Shown: positions 45,782-56,484 of the stretch, one piece after another
How positions within the stretch are numbered: position 1 is the stretch's first letter
Layout of the letters: each line of letters starts with the position of its first letter
Assembly (NCBI RefSeq): GCF_009362845.1
Contig: NZ_WHNW01000012.1
Span: forward strand, 1-59,055
Length of the DNA: 59,055 bases
Reading direction: 5' to 3'
Source: Ostreibacterium oceani
GTDB lineage: Bacteria > Pseudomonadota > Gammaproteobacteria > Cardiobacteriales > Ostreibacteriaceae
Translations under genes and position numbers: made by a program
The notes under the pieces: generated by a model
The model's input: only the letters and a program-made list of their open reading frames with translations
Database searches by the model: none
Told to the model about the DNA's origin: nothing

Positions 45782-47620
45782 CTAAAAACAAATCTCATTG
45801 GCAAATGTGGCTTGCCTTGTTACCTTGCTTGATGCCTCGACGTTTGATACCTCAGCGCTTGATGCCTCGGCCTGTGCGCGGCGCGTCAACTGAATCCGTC
45901 GAAAATTCACATAATCAATGATGTCACTCTCGTCTGTTAATCTCCCTGAAACCAGACGGGTATCGTCACCCGCAAATTTTATCGCCCCTGACTCTTGGCC
46001 ACAGAACACATTAATTGCATCACGACGGTCGCCTCGGCTATGATAAACGCACTGCGCGGATTTCGGTTGCTCACGTAGAAAGCTGCCCATATGAGGCTTC
46101 TCACAATCTGGGCTTAGCCATGACACTAGGCTATTCAACAAATCATTTTGCTGAACCAATGCTGTCTGCGCTCCTGAGCTAAAATCACCACCAACAACAA
46201 TCAGCGGCACTAGAGACGCTGCACCCAGACCAAACTGGTCAATTTCTGCGGCAGAAATTGGTGTCATTGCACGATGATCCGCCGTGATAATCAGCACACC
46301 ATCCTCAAAAAAATTATTTTTCACCAAATCATCGTATAGCGTTTTGACTGCCGTATCAACGTAGCGCATTGTTTTCTCTTGGTCGAGTTCTCGTGTTTTC
46401 GGCACAACAAACGGTAGGTGGCTAGTGACCGTCACCGCCATGACAAAGTAAGGCGCTTGTGCCGTTTGCGCATAGTCGACAACCCGTCGATAAAAAACCA
46501 AGTCTTCCACCGAATCAAACTGATACCTATCCGCCCCTTGGTAGCCTGGGTATTCCGAGCCTTCAATCACATCAAACCCCATGCTCTGGGCAAATAAATC
46601 ACTGTCTGACGATGACAACACGCCTGCCTTTAAAAATGCCGTTTCATAGCCTACAGCAGATAAGAATTTTGGTAGCGTATAATCAATATTTCGGTAGCCT
46701 TCGACTGGTTTTTGCTGAAGAAACGGTTTAATTGGCACCATCGTCGGGTACCCAGAGGCTAACGCAATTAACCCATGCGAACTGCGAAAGGTATTGGCAT
46801 GAAAATTCGTAAAGTATCGGTTTTCTTTCGCAATCGCATCAATATTCGGCGTCCAGTCATTGATACCAGAAAATAGCTGGCTATGATACATCGACAAGGA
46901 TTCAACGACCAACACAATCACGTTTGGGCGATGAGTCGCATCGGAAAACTCACAGCTGGTGCAGCCTGAGTTTGGATATTTTCTATCTAAGGCAGCAATA
47001 TAGTCTGTAGAGTACGATTTTGAGCTACCGTGATCTAAGTTCACAGAAATAAAATTGCGATAATACACATCGTGCACATAGCTTTCTTTGATCGGAATGG
47101 CCGAAGCGCCCCAACTAATCATCGCTAGCAAGCCAGTCAGGTATTTCAATCCACGATGCGAATGCTGCCATAATATTAGGACGATGGCACTCGTCACCAT
47201 AATCAAACAGAGTAATAGCAACAGCCTTGTGTCAAGGTGTAAAAATTCGACAACCGTACTCGGGTCAAAATAGGTTTTTATATCATAAGAATTCAACCGA
47301 CTATTAAATAACTTGATTGCCACAATATCAGCTAAATAAAGGAGTGTCACCAAGAGCGCAGTCATTCGCAAACTGAGTCGAATCACGCGCTGTTTAGCCC
47401 AAAAAGACAACCAAAGCAGCGTAAAAATAGCCGCTACAACCGTGGCATCGCTGATAAGTGTCCACTCGACAAAGCACCCTTGGCAGCGCGTATAATCGCC
47501 TAACATGCCTTCGACACTGTAAGCACGATAAGCCATCGCACCGAGTAGCGCAATGGCAGGCCAAAACAACAAGGCATTGATGGCTATTTTTTTACCCACC
47601 CGTAACATCCGTATTTTCAC
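45782..47620 (-). CDS. LTA synthase family sulfatase-fold membrane protein
   Basis: The N-terminal 180 residues hold about five membrane helices. A periplasmic alkaline-phosphatase-superfamily domain follows, with NVIVLVVESLSMYH, the nucleophile region FHANTFRSSHGLIALASGYP and the late metal site LIITADHRAM. Such proteins transfer phosphoglycerol or phosphoethanolamine, or hydrolyse related esters, at the cell surface. The substrate is not clear. Two CxxC-like pairs (CQGC near the N-terminus, CTSC near residue 220) are unusual. The C-terminal tail (AQAEASSAEVSNVEASSK) is a duplicated low-complexity stretch. Confidence 0.85.
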   Translation of the reverse strand: MKIRMLRVGKKIAINALLFWPAIALLGAMAYRAYSVEGMLGDYTRCQGCFVEWTLISDATVVAAIFTLLWLSFWAKQRVIRLSLRMTALLVTLLYLADIVAIKLFNSRLNSYDIKTYFDPSTVVEFLHLDTRLLLLLCLIMVTSAIVLILWQHSHRGLKYLTGLLAMISWGASAIPIKESYVHDVYYRNFISVNLDHGSSKSYSTDYIAALDRKYPNSGCTSCEFSDATHRPNVIVLVVESLSMYHSQLFSGINDWTPNIDAIAKENRYFTNFHANTFRSSHGLIALASGYPTMVPIKPFLQQKPVEGYRNIDYTLPKFLSAVGYETAFLKAGVLSSSDSDLFAQSMGFDVIEGSEYPGYQGADRYQFDSVEDLVFYRRVVDYAQTAQAPYFVMAVTVTSHLPFVVPKTRELDQEKTMRYVDTAVKTLYDDLVKNNFFEDGVLIITADHRAMTPISAAEIDQFGLGAASLVPLIVVGGDFSSGAQTALVQQNDLLNSLVSWLSPDCEKPHMGSFLREQPKSAQCVYHSRGDRRDAINVFCGQESGAIKFAGDDTRLVSGRLTDESDIIDYVNFRRIQLTRRAQAEASSAEVSNVEASSKVTRQATFANEICF

Positions 47621-47655
47621 CTCAACAAGTCGATTTTAAACAAAGGCGACCACTA

Positions 47656-48903
47656 TTATTCACGAACAAATGTCCCCATACCGCCTAACGCGTCTCCCTC
47701 TTGGGCTTTTTCGGCTTCTTCTTGTCGGCGCGCTTCTTCGCGGATTTCTTCGGCACTCTTCTCTAAGCTCCAGCTCTGTGTTGACGCACTGTTTGCCGCG
47801 TCATCAATGAGATGATTCATGCCATGTTCACGCAGTTTTTGCTTGAAATTATTCGCTGAATCGACATAAAGCAGGGCTTCCTCTGCTGTTACTTTCTCTG
47901 CTTTGAGCAAATCTAAAATGTAGTTATCAAAATTAATCACCCCTTCACGCATACTGGCTCTATCCATCGCTTCTTCGATAGCGCTTAGCTTGCCCTCAGA
48001 AATAAGCATTTGAATATGCGGCGTATTAGTCATGATCTCCAGCGCCGCCACTCGACCCGAACCCGACGCATGGTGCATTAATCGCTGACAAACGACGGCA
48101 TTTAGCGATTCTGACAAATCATGCAATAATTTTTCACGGCGTTCAAAAGGAAATAAGTTAATAATGCGTTCCAAAGTGAGCTTCGCACTGGTGGCATGGA
48201 GCGTCGCAAAGACCAAATGCCCCGTTTCGGCAAATGTCATCGCTTGTTCCATGACTTCCATATCTCGAATTTCACCGACCAACAAAACATCTGGCGCTTG
48301 ACGCAGTGCGCTTTTCATTGCTCGTGCATAGCTGTGGGTATCAATACCAATTTCACGCTGACAGACAATCGACTTTTTGCTTTGGTGGACAAATTCAATC
48401 GGGTCTTCTACGGTAATAATATGATCTGAAAAATTACGGTTACGATAACCAATCATCGAGGCCAACGAGGTGGATTTACCCACGCCTGTCCCGCCTGTAA
48501 ATAAGACCAAGCCTCGCTTCAGGCTAGCCAAGTCTTTTAAATAATCTGGCAGGTTAAGCGATTCGATTGTAGGAATCTCGATAGGAATACGACGCAACAC
48601 CATGCCAACCGTGTCTTTTTGCTTAAATACATTCGTTCTAAACTGCGCACGCCCTGGATAATCAATCATAAAGTTAATTTCTAAATCCTCATTGAATTGG
48701 CGATACATGGCATCCGACAGTTTAGCGCGAACCATCATGTCTACTGCTTCGGCGTTGGGCTTTATGCCCTCTACATATTGCACTTTACCGTTTAATTTAA
48801 TCCCTGGGTGGTTGTCTGAGGTAATGATTAAATCCGACCCGTTTTTGTCATTCATCAGTAAAGCCAGTTTGTCTAATATGGCTTCTGCTTGTTGTATATC
48901 CAT
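47656..48903 (-). CDS. pilU: type IV pilus ATPase PilU (PilT family)
   Basis: PilU is an accessory retraction ATPase of type IVa pili. The 415-aa protein has Walker A FTGGTGVGKSTSLASMIGYR near residue 140, the Asp box HIITVEDPIEFVH and Walker B APDVLLVGEIRDMEVMEQA. The His box region GHLVFATLHATSAKLTLERI follows. The long charged C-terminus (EEIREEARRQEEAEKAQ) and the length fit PilU better than PilT. No pilT lies beside it here. It is consistent with pilZ at 2.5 kb. Confidence 0.92.
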   Translation of the reverse strand: MDIQQAEAILDKLALLMNDKNGSDLIITSDNHPGIKLNGKVQYVEGIKPNAEAVDMMVRAKLSDAMYRQFNEDLEINFMIDYPGRAQFRTNVFKQKDTVGMVLRRIPIEIPTIESLNLPDYLKDLASLKRGLVLFTGGTGVGKSTSLASMIGYRNRNFSDHIITVEDPIEFVHQSKKSIVCQREIGIDTHSYARAMKSALRQAPDVLLVGEIRDMEVMEQAMTFAETGHLVFATLHATSAKLTLERIINLFPFERREKLLHDLSESLNAVVCQRLMHHASGSGRVAALEIMTNTPHIQMLISEGKLSAIEEAMDRASMREGVINFDNYILDLLKAEKVTAEEALLYVDSANNFKQKLREHGMNHLIDDAANSASTQSWSLEKSAEEIREEARRQEEAEKAQEGDALGGMGTFVRE

Positions 48904-49035
48904 TAAATTTCTCCCATTACTTGATGTTTATTCATTTTTAGCTGGTTTTTTAACTATTTTTCACCAACCCGTTAGCACATTCGCAGAGGCGGCGCCATTG
49001 GATTTACGTTAGGTTTTTATAGGCTTGCGTTAGAT

Positions 49036-49974
49036 TTACGTGGGCCGAAACACAATCGGCTGCTCGGTTTTATCTCGTGTACTGCGCTCAACTTTATCAA
49101 CCATATCAACCGTATCAACGTCATCAGTGCTCGCTGTCTGATGACGCTCAGGCAATAGCCAGCGATGACTTATTGCCGACTCCGTGTCAACGGTTTGCTG
49201 ACGTGTCAAGCGCCCAAAATCAAACAAGGACGTATCCAACAAATGCGATGGCGAGACATTAGACAGTGCACTAAACAAACTATTTTTTCGGTTCGGGTGT
49301 TCTTTTTCCCAGTTAGTTAGCATAGCTTTGATGTGTTTGCGTTGCAAGTTTTCTTGTGAACCACATAAATTGCATGGAATAATCGGAAATTCACGGACTT
49401 TAGCGTAGGCAATTAAATCCTGCTCATCGACTAAAGCTAACGGCCGAATGACCACATGATGCCCATCGTCACTTCGTAACTTAGGCGGCATGGTTTTTAG
49501 CCGACCGCCAAAAAATAAATTCAAGAAAAACGTCTCCAAAATATCGTCTTTGTGATGGCCTAGCGCAATCTTTGTTACGCCATTGGCCTTGGCATACGTA
49601 TACAAAATGCCGCGTCGCAAGCGTGAACACAGGCTACACATCGTCTTGCCTGCTGGTATTTTATCCGTTACAATCGAGTATGTATCTTCGGTAATAATAT
49701 CAAACGGCACGCCCAGTTGCGCTAGATAACTGGGTAAAATCGTCTCATCGAACCCAGGCTGCACCTGATTGAGATTAACGGCAAGCAGTTCAAAATCAAC
49801 CGGTGCCTTGCGCTGTAGATTCATCAGCATATCCAGCATCGCATAAGAGTCTTTGCCGCCCGACAAACAGACCATGATTTTGTCACCTGCTGCTATCATC
49901 TGATACTGCTCAATCGCCGTCGCAGTCAAGCGCCGAATACGTTTCTGCAATTTCTTACTATTCACACTACTCAT
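49036..49974 (-). CDS. ttcA: tRNA 2-thiocytidine(32) synthetase TtcA
   Basis: TtcA thiolates C32 of certain tRNAs and needs an iron-sulfur cluster. The 312-aa protein has the PP-loop [17 protein letters not shown], the cluster cysteines in [14 protein letters not shown] and the later cysteine region [19 protein letters not shown]. The C-terminal 40 residues are a low-complexity tail with a [13 protein letters not shown] duplication. Confidence 0.95.
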   Translation of the reverse strand: MSSVNSKKLQKRIRRLTATAIEQYQMIAAGDKIMVCLSGGKDSYAMLDMLMNLQRKAPVDFELLAVNLNQVQPGFDETILPSYLAQLGVPFDIITEDTYSIVTDKIPAGKTMCSLCSRLRRGILYTYAKANGVTKIALGHHKDDILETFFLNLFFGGRLKTMPPKLRSDDGHHVVIRPLALVDEQDLIAYAKVREFPIIPCNLCGSQENLQRKHIKAMLTNWEKEHPNRKNSLFSALSNVSPSHLLDTSLFDFGRLTRQQTVDTESAISHRWLLPERHQTASTDDVDTVDMVDKVERSTRDKTEQPIVFRPT

Positions 49975-50072
49975 TTTTCACCGAACCGTTACCAAATTAT
50001 GCTTTATATTTATCGTCATTATGCCTAGAATGATAGGTTAAATTTCTCACACAACACACGGAGAATCTCTAT

Positions 50073-50555
50073 ATGTTAAAACTAAAACGTGCCTTTTCAG
50101 TTGCTATTCTAGCATTTGCTTGCTTTATTCCAAACGCTTATGCGGTAAAAGATGGTGATCAGTTCAGAGACTGGGAAGGCAAATGCGAAACCGTCGAAGG
50201 TCGTCAGTTCTGCGGCATTTCGCATACGATTTACGATGCCGACCAAAAACCAGTCGTCAATCTCTTTATTCGTAAAATCGACGGCCAACCCGATCCAATC
50301 GCTTTTATCAAGGTTCCGTTGGGTGTTAATCTACAGGCGGGGCTAGGCATTGCCGTTGATCGCGAAGAGATTGCACAAGTTCCCTATACAGTCTGCGACC
50401 CTGCAGGATGTAACGCGATTGTTCCGCTAAAGTCCGAAACCGTTGAGACGATGAAAAGAGGCAAAGAAATCCAAATTGGTATGCTACTGGTCAACCAAGA
50501 AGTCATCTTGACTGGCTCGCTCTCTGGTATCACCAAGGCACTAGGCGCATTGTAG
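50073..50555 (+). CDS. invasion-associated locus B (IalB) family protein
   Basis: A signal peptide ends near NAYA (residue 24). The 136-residue mature part begins DGDQFRDWEGKCE and contains four cysteines (GKCETVEG, QFCGISH, YTVCDPAGCNA), with the family pattern of a small periplasmic or surface beta protein. Named after a Bartonella factor, the family is common in Proteobacteria and does not by itself imply virulence. A GGAG lies upstream of the ATG. Confidence 0.85.
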   Translation: MLKLKRAFSVAILAFACFIPNAYAVKDGDQFRDWEGKCETVEGRQFCGISHTIYDADQKPVVNLFIRKIDGQPDPIAFIKVPLGVNLQAGLGIAVDREEIAQVPYTVCDPAGCNAIVPLKSETVETMKRGKEIQIGMLLVNQEVILTGSLSGITKALGAL

Positions 50556-50893
50556 GTATTATAGGCTAGGTATTAGGCGCATTTAGGCGCCTTAGCGGCA
50601 ATATTGCAGCCAATTATTGCAGCCAATTATTGCCGTCAATATTGTCGCTTGTATCATCTTCCATTTGCCTCTTCATCAAGTGACAACCCACAATAACATC
50701 CTGCACAGCTAACAGCTTGGGCTGAGTAAACCCGTGTTGATACGGGCTTATTTTATGCTCGGCATGCATCGTGAAGCTGCCCTACCATGCGCTACCTTAC
50801 CACGTGCTACTTTACCATGCGCTACTTTAACCTGCTTAGTCTAATTCTAGCGTCCACTAGGTGTTAATAGTAGCCGCCTAGACAGCTATCCAG
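50556..50893. other. intergenic region with short duplications
   Basis: It holds TATTATAGGCTAGGTATTAGG, GCAGCCAATTATT (twice, 50608-50640) and CTACCATGCGCTAC-like repeats (50780-50830). No gene or RNA is supported. Confidence 0.4.
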
Positions 50894-52093
50894 CTAATCC
50901 GAAAAATACACCGCACCCAACAGCACAGGAGACGCTGAGCCCGTCATTTCACGCGTATCTATCGGCTGCCTCGACAGTGTTTTTGACGCTAAAATGGCAA
51001 ACCCAGCCGCCTCAACCTGCTGCACATCAACCCCTAACACCGCCGTGGTTGTTACCTTCGTTTGCCTGCCGCACGACTGCAAACAATGCGATAATTCTTG
51101 TAACAACAGCGGATTTTTAGCACCGCCACCACTGGCAATTAGCTGACCCGTTGCGCCTGGCAATGCGCTTGGCAATGCATCAGACAATGCATTAACAATA
51201 CTTTGTGCCGTCAACCGCGCCAACGTCCGCATAACATCGACTGGTGCTTCGTTACCTTGCAAATAGGTCGTGAGCCAATCTAAGTGAAAATAATCTCGTC
51301 CTGTGCTTTTTGGTGGCGGGCGACTGAAATAATCGTCTGACAAACAACGTGCCAGCAATTCTGGCAAAACCTGTCCCTGGCTTGCCCATTCGCCATCATG
51401 GTCGTAAGTTTTCCCCTGATGAAGTGCAATCCAGTCATCCATTAGCGCATTACCAGGCCCTGCATCAAATCCTAATGGCAACCCTAATGGCGAGGCGAAG
51501 TTGGCGGCGGTGGCGTTTTCGGTGTTGATACTGAATATACTGATATTGCTAATCCCACCAATATTAACCATTGCTGCCGCAGATTGCATTGGTTCATCAC
51601 CAGTTAGCCTGTGCCCAAACAACGCTTGATGAAAATAAGGTGCCAGCGGCGCACCCTGCCCCCCTGCTGCGACATCTTTGCGGCGAAAATCACACACGAC
51701 TGTTTGCTTTGTTAGATAGCTCAATCGCGCACCGTCCAATAGTTGCAGTGTATAAGGCGTTTCGGCATCGATTGCATGGCGTATGGTTTGTCCATGTGCA
51801 CCAATCGCCGCAATTGCCTCGGGTTTGATTTTTACCGCCTCCAATAATCGTTGATACGCGTTGGCATAACAGGTTGTCAATGCAATTTCGGCACGGCAGG
51901 CCACATCAAGTTCATTCTCCTGTGAGCTGTTAAGCGCATAGAGCTGGCTTCGTAGCGCGGTGGGAAACGGCACATTGACATGGCCTTTGACCTGCCAATC
52001 GCTATCGTTGGCCTGCATAATTACGGCATCAACACCGTCTAAGCTGGTGCCGCTCATCATCCCAACCCAGTAAATGCTTCGTGTTGACGACAC
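50894..52093 (-). CDS. anmK: anhydro-N-acetylmuramic acid kinase
   Basis: AnmK phosphorylates and opens anhydroMurNAc to MurNAc-6-phosphate in wall recycling. The 399-aa protein has the ATP motif GMMSGTSLDGVDAVIMQ, AIGAHGQTIRHAID, VNIGGISNISI, FDAGPGNALMDDWI and ASGGGAKNPLLLQEL. A local ALSDALPSALPGA duplication lies near residue 310. It follows the M23 peptidase gene by five bases; with tyrS this order is also known in Pseudomonas. Confidence 0.94.
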   Translation of the reverse strand: MSSTRSIYWVGMMSGTSLDGVDAVIMQANDSDWQVKGHVNVPFPTALRSQLYALNSSQENELDVACRAEIALTTCYANAYQRLLEAVKIKPEAIAAIGAHGQTIRHAIDAETPYTLQLLDGARLSYLTKQTVVCDFRRKDVAAGGQGAPLAPYFHQALFGHRLTGDEPMQSAAAMVNIGGISNISIFSINTENATAANFASPLGLPLGFDAGPGNALMDDWIALHQGKTYDHDGEWASQGQVLPELLARCLSDDYFSRPPPKSTGRDYFHLDWLTTYLQGNEAPVDVMRTLARLTAQSIVNALSDALPSALPGATGQLIASGGGAKNPLLLQELSHCLQSCGRQTKVTTTAVLGVDVQQVEAAGFAILASKTLSRQPIDTREMTGSASPVLLGAVYFSD

Positions 52094-52098
52094 GGTGC

Positions 52099-54063
52099 TT
52101 ATTGCCTCGCCAATTGCCGCAAGGTCGGCAGATATTGCCGCGCCAATGCGCGCGCTTCAGCCAATGAATCCTCTTTGGCACCACCGGGTAAAGACACCGT
52201 TAGTGGGTTACGGTGCTTGCCGCTCACAATGACCTCATAATGCAAATGTGGCCCTGTGGAGATGCCTGTATTGCCGACTTTACCAATCGTTTGTCGCTGT
52301 TTGACTGTGCTACCTTTTTTCACCAGTATTTTCGATAAGTGGGCGTAGCGGGTTTTATATCCATTTTTGTGGTCGATTTCAATTAATTTGCCATAGCCAC
52401 TTTGCCGCCCTGCAAAAGTCACCACGCCGTTTGCAGGCGACCAAACAGGCGTCCCCGTTGACGCTTTAAAGTCTGTCCCTAAGTGCGGACGAATTCTTTT
52501 AGTCACCGGGTGGCGGCGACGCATACTAAAATGCGAAGAAATACGCTGATAACTCAGCGGGTATCGCAGAAATTTTTCATCGACACTGATTTTGCCTTCG
52601 CGATTTGCCCAAAACCATTTCCCTGTATGTTTAATAAGCACAAACTCCGCATGGCGATTATCACGTACAACGCGAACTGCTCGTAAATACTGGTTAGCGC
52701 CATCGCGTTTAAATAATAGGTAAAACTGACGAGGCGATTTGGCGGCTTTCATCACAGGAATTTCAGCCACTAACTGACGCTGCAGATTTGACAGCGAAAT
52801 GGTTTTAGCCGCGTCTAGGATACGCTGACCTGGTTTTTGCGAAAAGCTCAGCATCAACAAATCACCTTGTGTCGCGGTACGCGGCAAGGCGGCATTATCT
52901 CGATTGGTGCTTGGTGCGCTTGTTGTGCTTGGTGCGCTTTGTGTTCTTTGCACGGTTGGCTGGCCTAGACTGGCTAGCGATTCCGATGCTTGTTGCGGGG
53001 CCGCTGGCGAAGCAGCCTGTAACGAAGACTCAAGTAACGCGGCATTGTCAAATGCGCGCTTTAACTGCGTTTGCAGGGTTTTTTCTAGGCTAGATAAACT
53101 CAATAATTGATTGGCAGAAGGTCGATAAAAGTCAGCCCGCAGTGCCCCACGTTTAACGCTAATGCCTCTGACCTGACGCTGGTTTGCTTCTGCCTCAAAA
53201 ATCAGGGCAAATTCGCGGTCACTTTTGGCGTCTGGAATAATCGGTGCTGATTGAATTAATTGCAGCTCTTGGGCGCTGAGGTTAGCCTTGTTACACGCGA
53301 CATCTAAGGGCTCACCTTTTTTCTGTATGAACGCTAATTTTTTCCATTGTCCTGCGGCGCGTAACAGCGTTTTTTCGCTACTCGCTGGACTTTTATCCGC
53401 TCTCGCCTCAGCGGTTTCTTCAACGTTTTCTTCAACGCGTTCTTCACTGTTTGCTTCGACATTCGCCAAAGATAGCGTTGTCGTGTTTTGTTCTCCTCCC
53501 TGCACGGCAACGCGGCGGTCTATTTCATCCTGATTAGGTAATTTACTGGGCAATTGACTGGGGTGGCTTTTGGCGACGCGCGCTCCCTGCACCTCTGTCA
53601 CCAAAAAATTAATCATGCGGTTACCGCGGGTCACACGGATTTCTTGCAATGCCTTAGTCAGTGTGCTGGATTGCTTGGCAGGGATATCGCCTGATTTGTC
53701 GGCTGATTTATCGGCTGATTTGTCGGCACGATATGCCAAGCGAAAATGCCGCTCGGTATCAATCTTGGTAATCAATGGCAACTTGGCAATCATTGCTTTG
53801 TCGGCAGCGGCGATTGGCGTATTCTCAAGCGCTGCTGTTAATGTTTGGTTGCTTTTTTGGGTGAATTCGACAAATTCATATATAATGTCGGACTGATTCA
53901 ATTCAGATTGCGGTGTAGGTTGCCCCTCAGATTGCCCCTCAGATTGAGACTCGGGCTGAGGCGCTGACTGCAATTCAGATTGCGCGATAGCTTTGGGGGG
54001 AATATTCACCCAAATAACGCAGCAAATTAATACTAACCGTGTGATAAACGTCAATTGTTGCAC
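52099..54063 (-). CDS. M23 family murein endopeptidase (MepM/OapA type)
   Basis: These LytM enzymes cut peptide cross-links in murein. The start is a GTG at 54063, giving a signal-like [19 protein letters not shown]. Two OapA/LysM-like modules precede the catalytic domain. Its metal and active-site residues are in [16 protein letters not shown] and [17 protein letters not shown]. The 654-aa length reflects low-complexity inserts: SEGQSEGQ near residue 42, ADKS units near 115-126 and [12 protein letters not shown] near 385. It is divergent from tyrS, with 24 bp between the start codons. Confidence 0.9.
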   Translation of the reverse strand: MQQLTFITRLVLICCVIWVNIPPKAIAQSELQSAPQPESQSEGQSEGQPTPQSELNQSDIIYEFVEFTQKSNQTLTAALENTPIAAADKAMIAKLPLITKIDTERHFRLAYRADKSADKSADKSGDIPAKQSSTLTKALQEIRVTRGNRMINFLVTEVQGARVAKSHPSQLPSKLPNQDEIDRRVAVQGGEQNTTTLSLANVEANSEERVEENVEETAEARADKSPASSEKTLLRAAGQWKKLAFIQKKGEPLDVACNKANLSAQELQLIQSAPIIPDAKSDREFALIFEAEANQRQVRGISVKRGALRADFYRPSANQLLSLSSLEKTLQTQLKRAFDNAALLESSLQAASPAAPQQASESLASLGQPTVQRTQSAPSTTSAPSTNRDNAALPRTATQGDLLMLSFSQKPGQRILDAAKTISLSNLQRQLVAEIPVMKAAKSPRQFYLLFKRDGANQYLRAVRVVRDNRHAEFVLIKHTGKWFWANREGKISVDEKFLRYPLSYQRISSHFSMRRRHPVTKRIRPHLGTDFKASTGTPVWSPANGVVTFAGRQSGYGKLIEIDHKNGYKTRYAHLSKILVKKGSTVKQRQTIGKVGNTGISTGPHLHYEVIVSGKHRNPLTVSLPGGAKEDSLAEARALARQYLPTLRQLARQ

Positions 54064-54087
54064 TTACTAAATAGGACTAAATACGAG

Positions 54088-55281
54088 ATGGGCGTAAATG
54101 ATACCTTAAAACTCCTAAAACGTGGAGCAGAAGATTGCCTACCTGAGGCAGAGTTAATCAGCAAGTTACAAGAAGACCGACCGCTGCGTATCAAACTTGG
54201 CATGGACCCCACCTCACCCGACCTACATTTGGGGCATACCGTCGTGATTAACAAATTACGCCAATTTCAGGAATTAGGGCATGAGATTTTATTCTTAATT
54301 GGCGATTTTACCGCAAGCATTGGCGACCCAACGGGCAAAAGCGCCACTCGTCCGCCACTATCACCCGAAAAAATCAACGACAACGCCAAAACCTACCAAC
54401 AGCAGATTTTTAAGATTCTAGACCCAGATAAAACCACCGTGTTGTTTAATTCGACATGGATGAGCAAAATGACCGCATCGGACATGATTCGGTTATCCGC
54501 CCAATACAGTGTTGCAAGGATGCTAGAACGAGAGGACTTCAATAACCGCTACAAGTCTGGTCAGTCCATTGCCATCCATGAGTTTTTGTACCCGTTGGTT
54601 CAGGGCTATGACTCGGTTGCGATGCGCGCCGATATCGAACTGGGCGGCACAGATCAAAAGTTTAACCTGCTCGTTGGCCGCGAATTACAAAAAGCCTACG
54701 GTCAGCCACAGCAATGCATCCTGACCATGCCGATTTTAGAAGGCCTAGACGGGGTGCAGAAAATGTCCAAATCGCTGAATAACTATATCGGCATTTTTGA
54801 CGCACCTGATGAGATGTTTGGCAAAATCATGTCTATCTCCGATGCGCTGATGTGGCGTTATTTTGAGCTATTGTCGTTTAAATCGCTGACCGACATTGCC
54901 CATTTAAAACAAGCCGCAGCCGACGGCAAAAATCCCCGCGATATCAAATTTGAACTCGCCGTAGAGTTGATTGAACGCTTTCACGATAAATCCGCCGCCA
55001 CCCGCGCACGCGATAATTTTATCGAACGTTTCCAAAAAGGCCAGCTGCCCAGCGATATTGAGAAAAAAACCATCCGCATCGATAACCCGACTAAAATCGC
55101 TAACGTCCTAAAAACCGCAGGGCTGGTCAACACGACTTCCGAAGGCATGCGCATGATTCAGCAAGGGGCGGTTAAAATTGATGGCGAAAAAATCGACAAC
55201 TCGGATTTACAACTAGACAAAGGCTTTGACGCCATTATCCAAGTCGGTAAACGGCGAATTGCGCAGGTTGTTTTGCTGTAA
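54088..55281 (+). CDS. tyrS: tyrosine-tRNA ligase
   Basis: TyrS charges tRNA-Tyr. The start at ATG 54088 gives [20 protein letters not shown], which fits the family. A TTG at 54055 would overlap the divergent M23 gene. The 397-aa protein has the HIGH-type [45 protein letters not shown] in [14 protein letters not shown], and a C-terminal S4 RNA-binding domain ([12 protein letters not shown]). Confidence 0.96.
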   Translation: MGVNDTLKLLKRGAEDCLPEAELISKLQEDRPLRIKLGMDPTSPDLHLGHTVVINKLRQFQELGHEILFLIGDFTASIGDPTGKSATRPPLSPEKINDNAKTYQQQIFKILDPDKTTVLFNSTWMSKMTASDMIRLSAQYSVARMLEREDFNNRYKSGQSIAIHEFLYPLVQGYDSVAMRADIELGGTDQKFNLLVGRELQKAYGQPQQCILTMPILEGLDGVQKMSKSLNNYIGIFDAPDEMFGKIMSISDALMWRYFELLSFKSLTDIAHLKQAAADGKNPRDIKFELAVELIERFHDKSAATRARDNFIERFQKGQLPSDIEKKTIRIDNPTKIANVLKTAGLVNTTSEGMRMIQQGAVKIDGEKIDNSDLQLDKGFDAIIQVGKRRIAQVVLL

Positions 55282-55284
55282 TGC

Positions 55285-55338
55285 CGGCTTGATCGCTTCT
55301 GATTTAAATTCTGTTGTATAATGACGTCTTGGTTTCAT
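55285..55338 (-). mobile_element. IS3-type transposase remnant
   Basis: From ATG 55338 on the minus strand, with GAGGA upstream, the sequence encodes MKPRRHYTTEFKSEAIK, which resembles the N-terminus of IS3-family OrfA helix-turn-helix proteins. It then loses similarity four bases before the tyrS stop codon. Flanking AGTCCT/AGGACT inverted repeats lie at about 55345-55372. Only this tip of the element remains. Confidence 0.55.
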
Positions 55339-55503
55339 AATCGAAGTCCTCTAATATTTCGTTAAAAGGACTCCGCTTTTTGTTGAGCAGATCATTTTGC
55401 TTCCTCAAACGCTATGGTAAACGGATACAAATGGCTTGGCACGGACAGCGCCAATGACAGGGTCAATAATCCGTTATCACCCAATTAATTAACTTCACAA
55501 ATC

Positions 55504-55531
55504 AAAAACCGTCACATGGATTGCGTGACGG
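55504..55531 (-). terminator. intrinsic terminator of the truncated gene
   Basis: CCGTCAC (55509-55515) pairs with GTGACGG (55525-55531). On the minus strand the stem is followed by five T residues, seven bases after the stop of the gene remnant at 55538. Confidence 0.75.
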
Positions 55532-55537
55532 TGACGA

Positions 55538-55927
55538 TTAGTCGCCATTTCTCTGGTTTGATTTAATGGGAAATTGCATCTCATTAAAGTTCCTCATTCT
55601 AGTAGCGCTTTCAATACACAAAGGATCCCCTGCGTCATCAGTACTTGCATAAAAGTCGAGCAGCCGTATCTTATCGCCAGCATTTTTATCCAATTTCAAG
55701 CTATAACGTTTTAAATTAACTGATGTGGGATGTTTTTTCAAATCAACAGAAATATAGTACAGCTTTCCGTTGCCCCATCGTTTCTCCTTTTTTATTATTT
55801 TTAAATCAGCGACAACGTCCCAAGGGATATATAAAAAATAAGCATAGCTGCTGGAAAAAATAGTTATCCATTTTTTTTCTATAAAATAAATACCATTGAT
55901 ATCCCAAAAAACAGAAGAGAAGAAATC
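55538..55927 (-). pseudogene. 3' remnant of an unknown gene
   Basis: An open frame of 129 codons, with a normal stop and its own terminator, runs through WDINGIYFIEKKWITIF, YIPWDVVADLKIIKKEKRW and GDKIRLLDFYASTDDAGDP to KSNQRNGD. It has no ATG or GTG in its first part. The only late start is a TTG at 55741. The frame is closed upstream by a TAA that lies within a 14-bp match to the IS481-type tip. I read it as a gene that lost its 5' end in an IS-related event. No family is recognised. Confidence 0.5.
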
Positions 55928-55932
55928 TTACA
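55919..55932 (-). mobile_element. possible IS481-type tip remnant
   Basis: On the minus strand TGTAAGATTTCTTC matches exactly the outermost 14 bases of the IS tip at position 139, then diverges. It sits at the 5' edge of the truncated gene. The stretch 55933-56284 shows no gene I can support. Confidence 0.45.
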
Positions 55933-56284
55933 TATAGTTTAATTGAAATGTCAGATTAAGTCATTACTATTACACCTTGCCTAAGATATTAGGTAAATCG
56001 ACTGATAAATCTTGAGCTAATTTTAGCGTATGCCGCTTTTTCGTCTTTTCGTCTGATTATCACTAATCTTTTGCAAAGCTTCGTTGCTCCTGAATTTACT
56101 GGGCTCATTTAATCTAGCGATACGCGCATTTTTTCCGTTGTCTTTTTTTGTCCACTACCTCAATGAACCCAAAAGAGTCAATAAATACTGGGCGTATCAT
56201 GTAACGATAGTGATAACCAATCAGCAAAAAACCACAACCCTTCAATTAACGTTTTCAATTCAGCATTTTAATTACATATTTTTC

Positions 56285-56293
56285 TGGTATAAT
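56285..56293 (+). promoter_or_regulatory. extended -10 promoter of the first BspA-like gene
   Basis: TGGTATAAT is a perfect extended -10 element. It lies about 25 bp upstream of the duplicated leader block, so it belongs to copy 1 only. The second copy has a weaker GACATAATG at the equivalent place. Confidence 0.6.
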
Positions 56294-56318
56294 GTAGTAG
56301 AGAAAATAATTAATTTTA

Positions 56319-56484
56319 ATTACAAGCTGCTAGTGGGTTGTTAATTACAGGGCGATGTGTTGGTTGCAGGGTGTTGGTTGCCATTGATTTAAAAAAATGT
56401 GTAGCGAGAGATGCGTTGCGAGAGACTTATTTGGCGTATCAGTAGCTAATCGAGTTAAACAAAAAGTTAAAAAAGGTAAAAAAC
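56319..56484 (+). repeat. duplicated leader block, copy 1
   Basis: This leader, from ATTACAAGCTGCTAGTGGG to the start codon, is repeated with small changes at 57774-57946. It contains GCGAGAGATGCGTTGCGAGAGA, an internal repeat conserved in both copies. The conserved noncoding block may hold translation or mRNA-stability control; this is inference. Confidence 0.85.

Noticed and set aside
56084-56344. 86-codon frame upstream of the first BspA-like gene
   Set aside because: It is AT-rich with biased, unprotein-like composition and runs over the promoter and duplicated leader.
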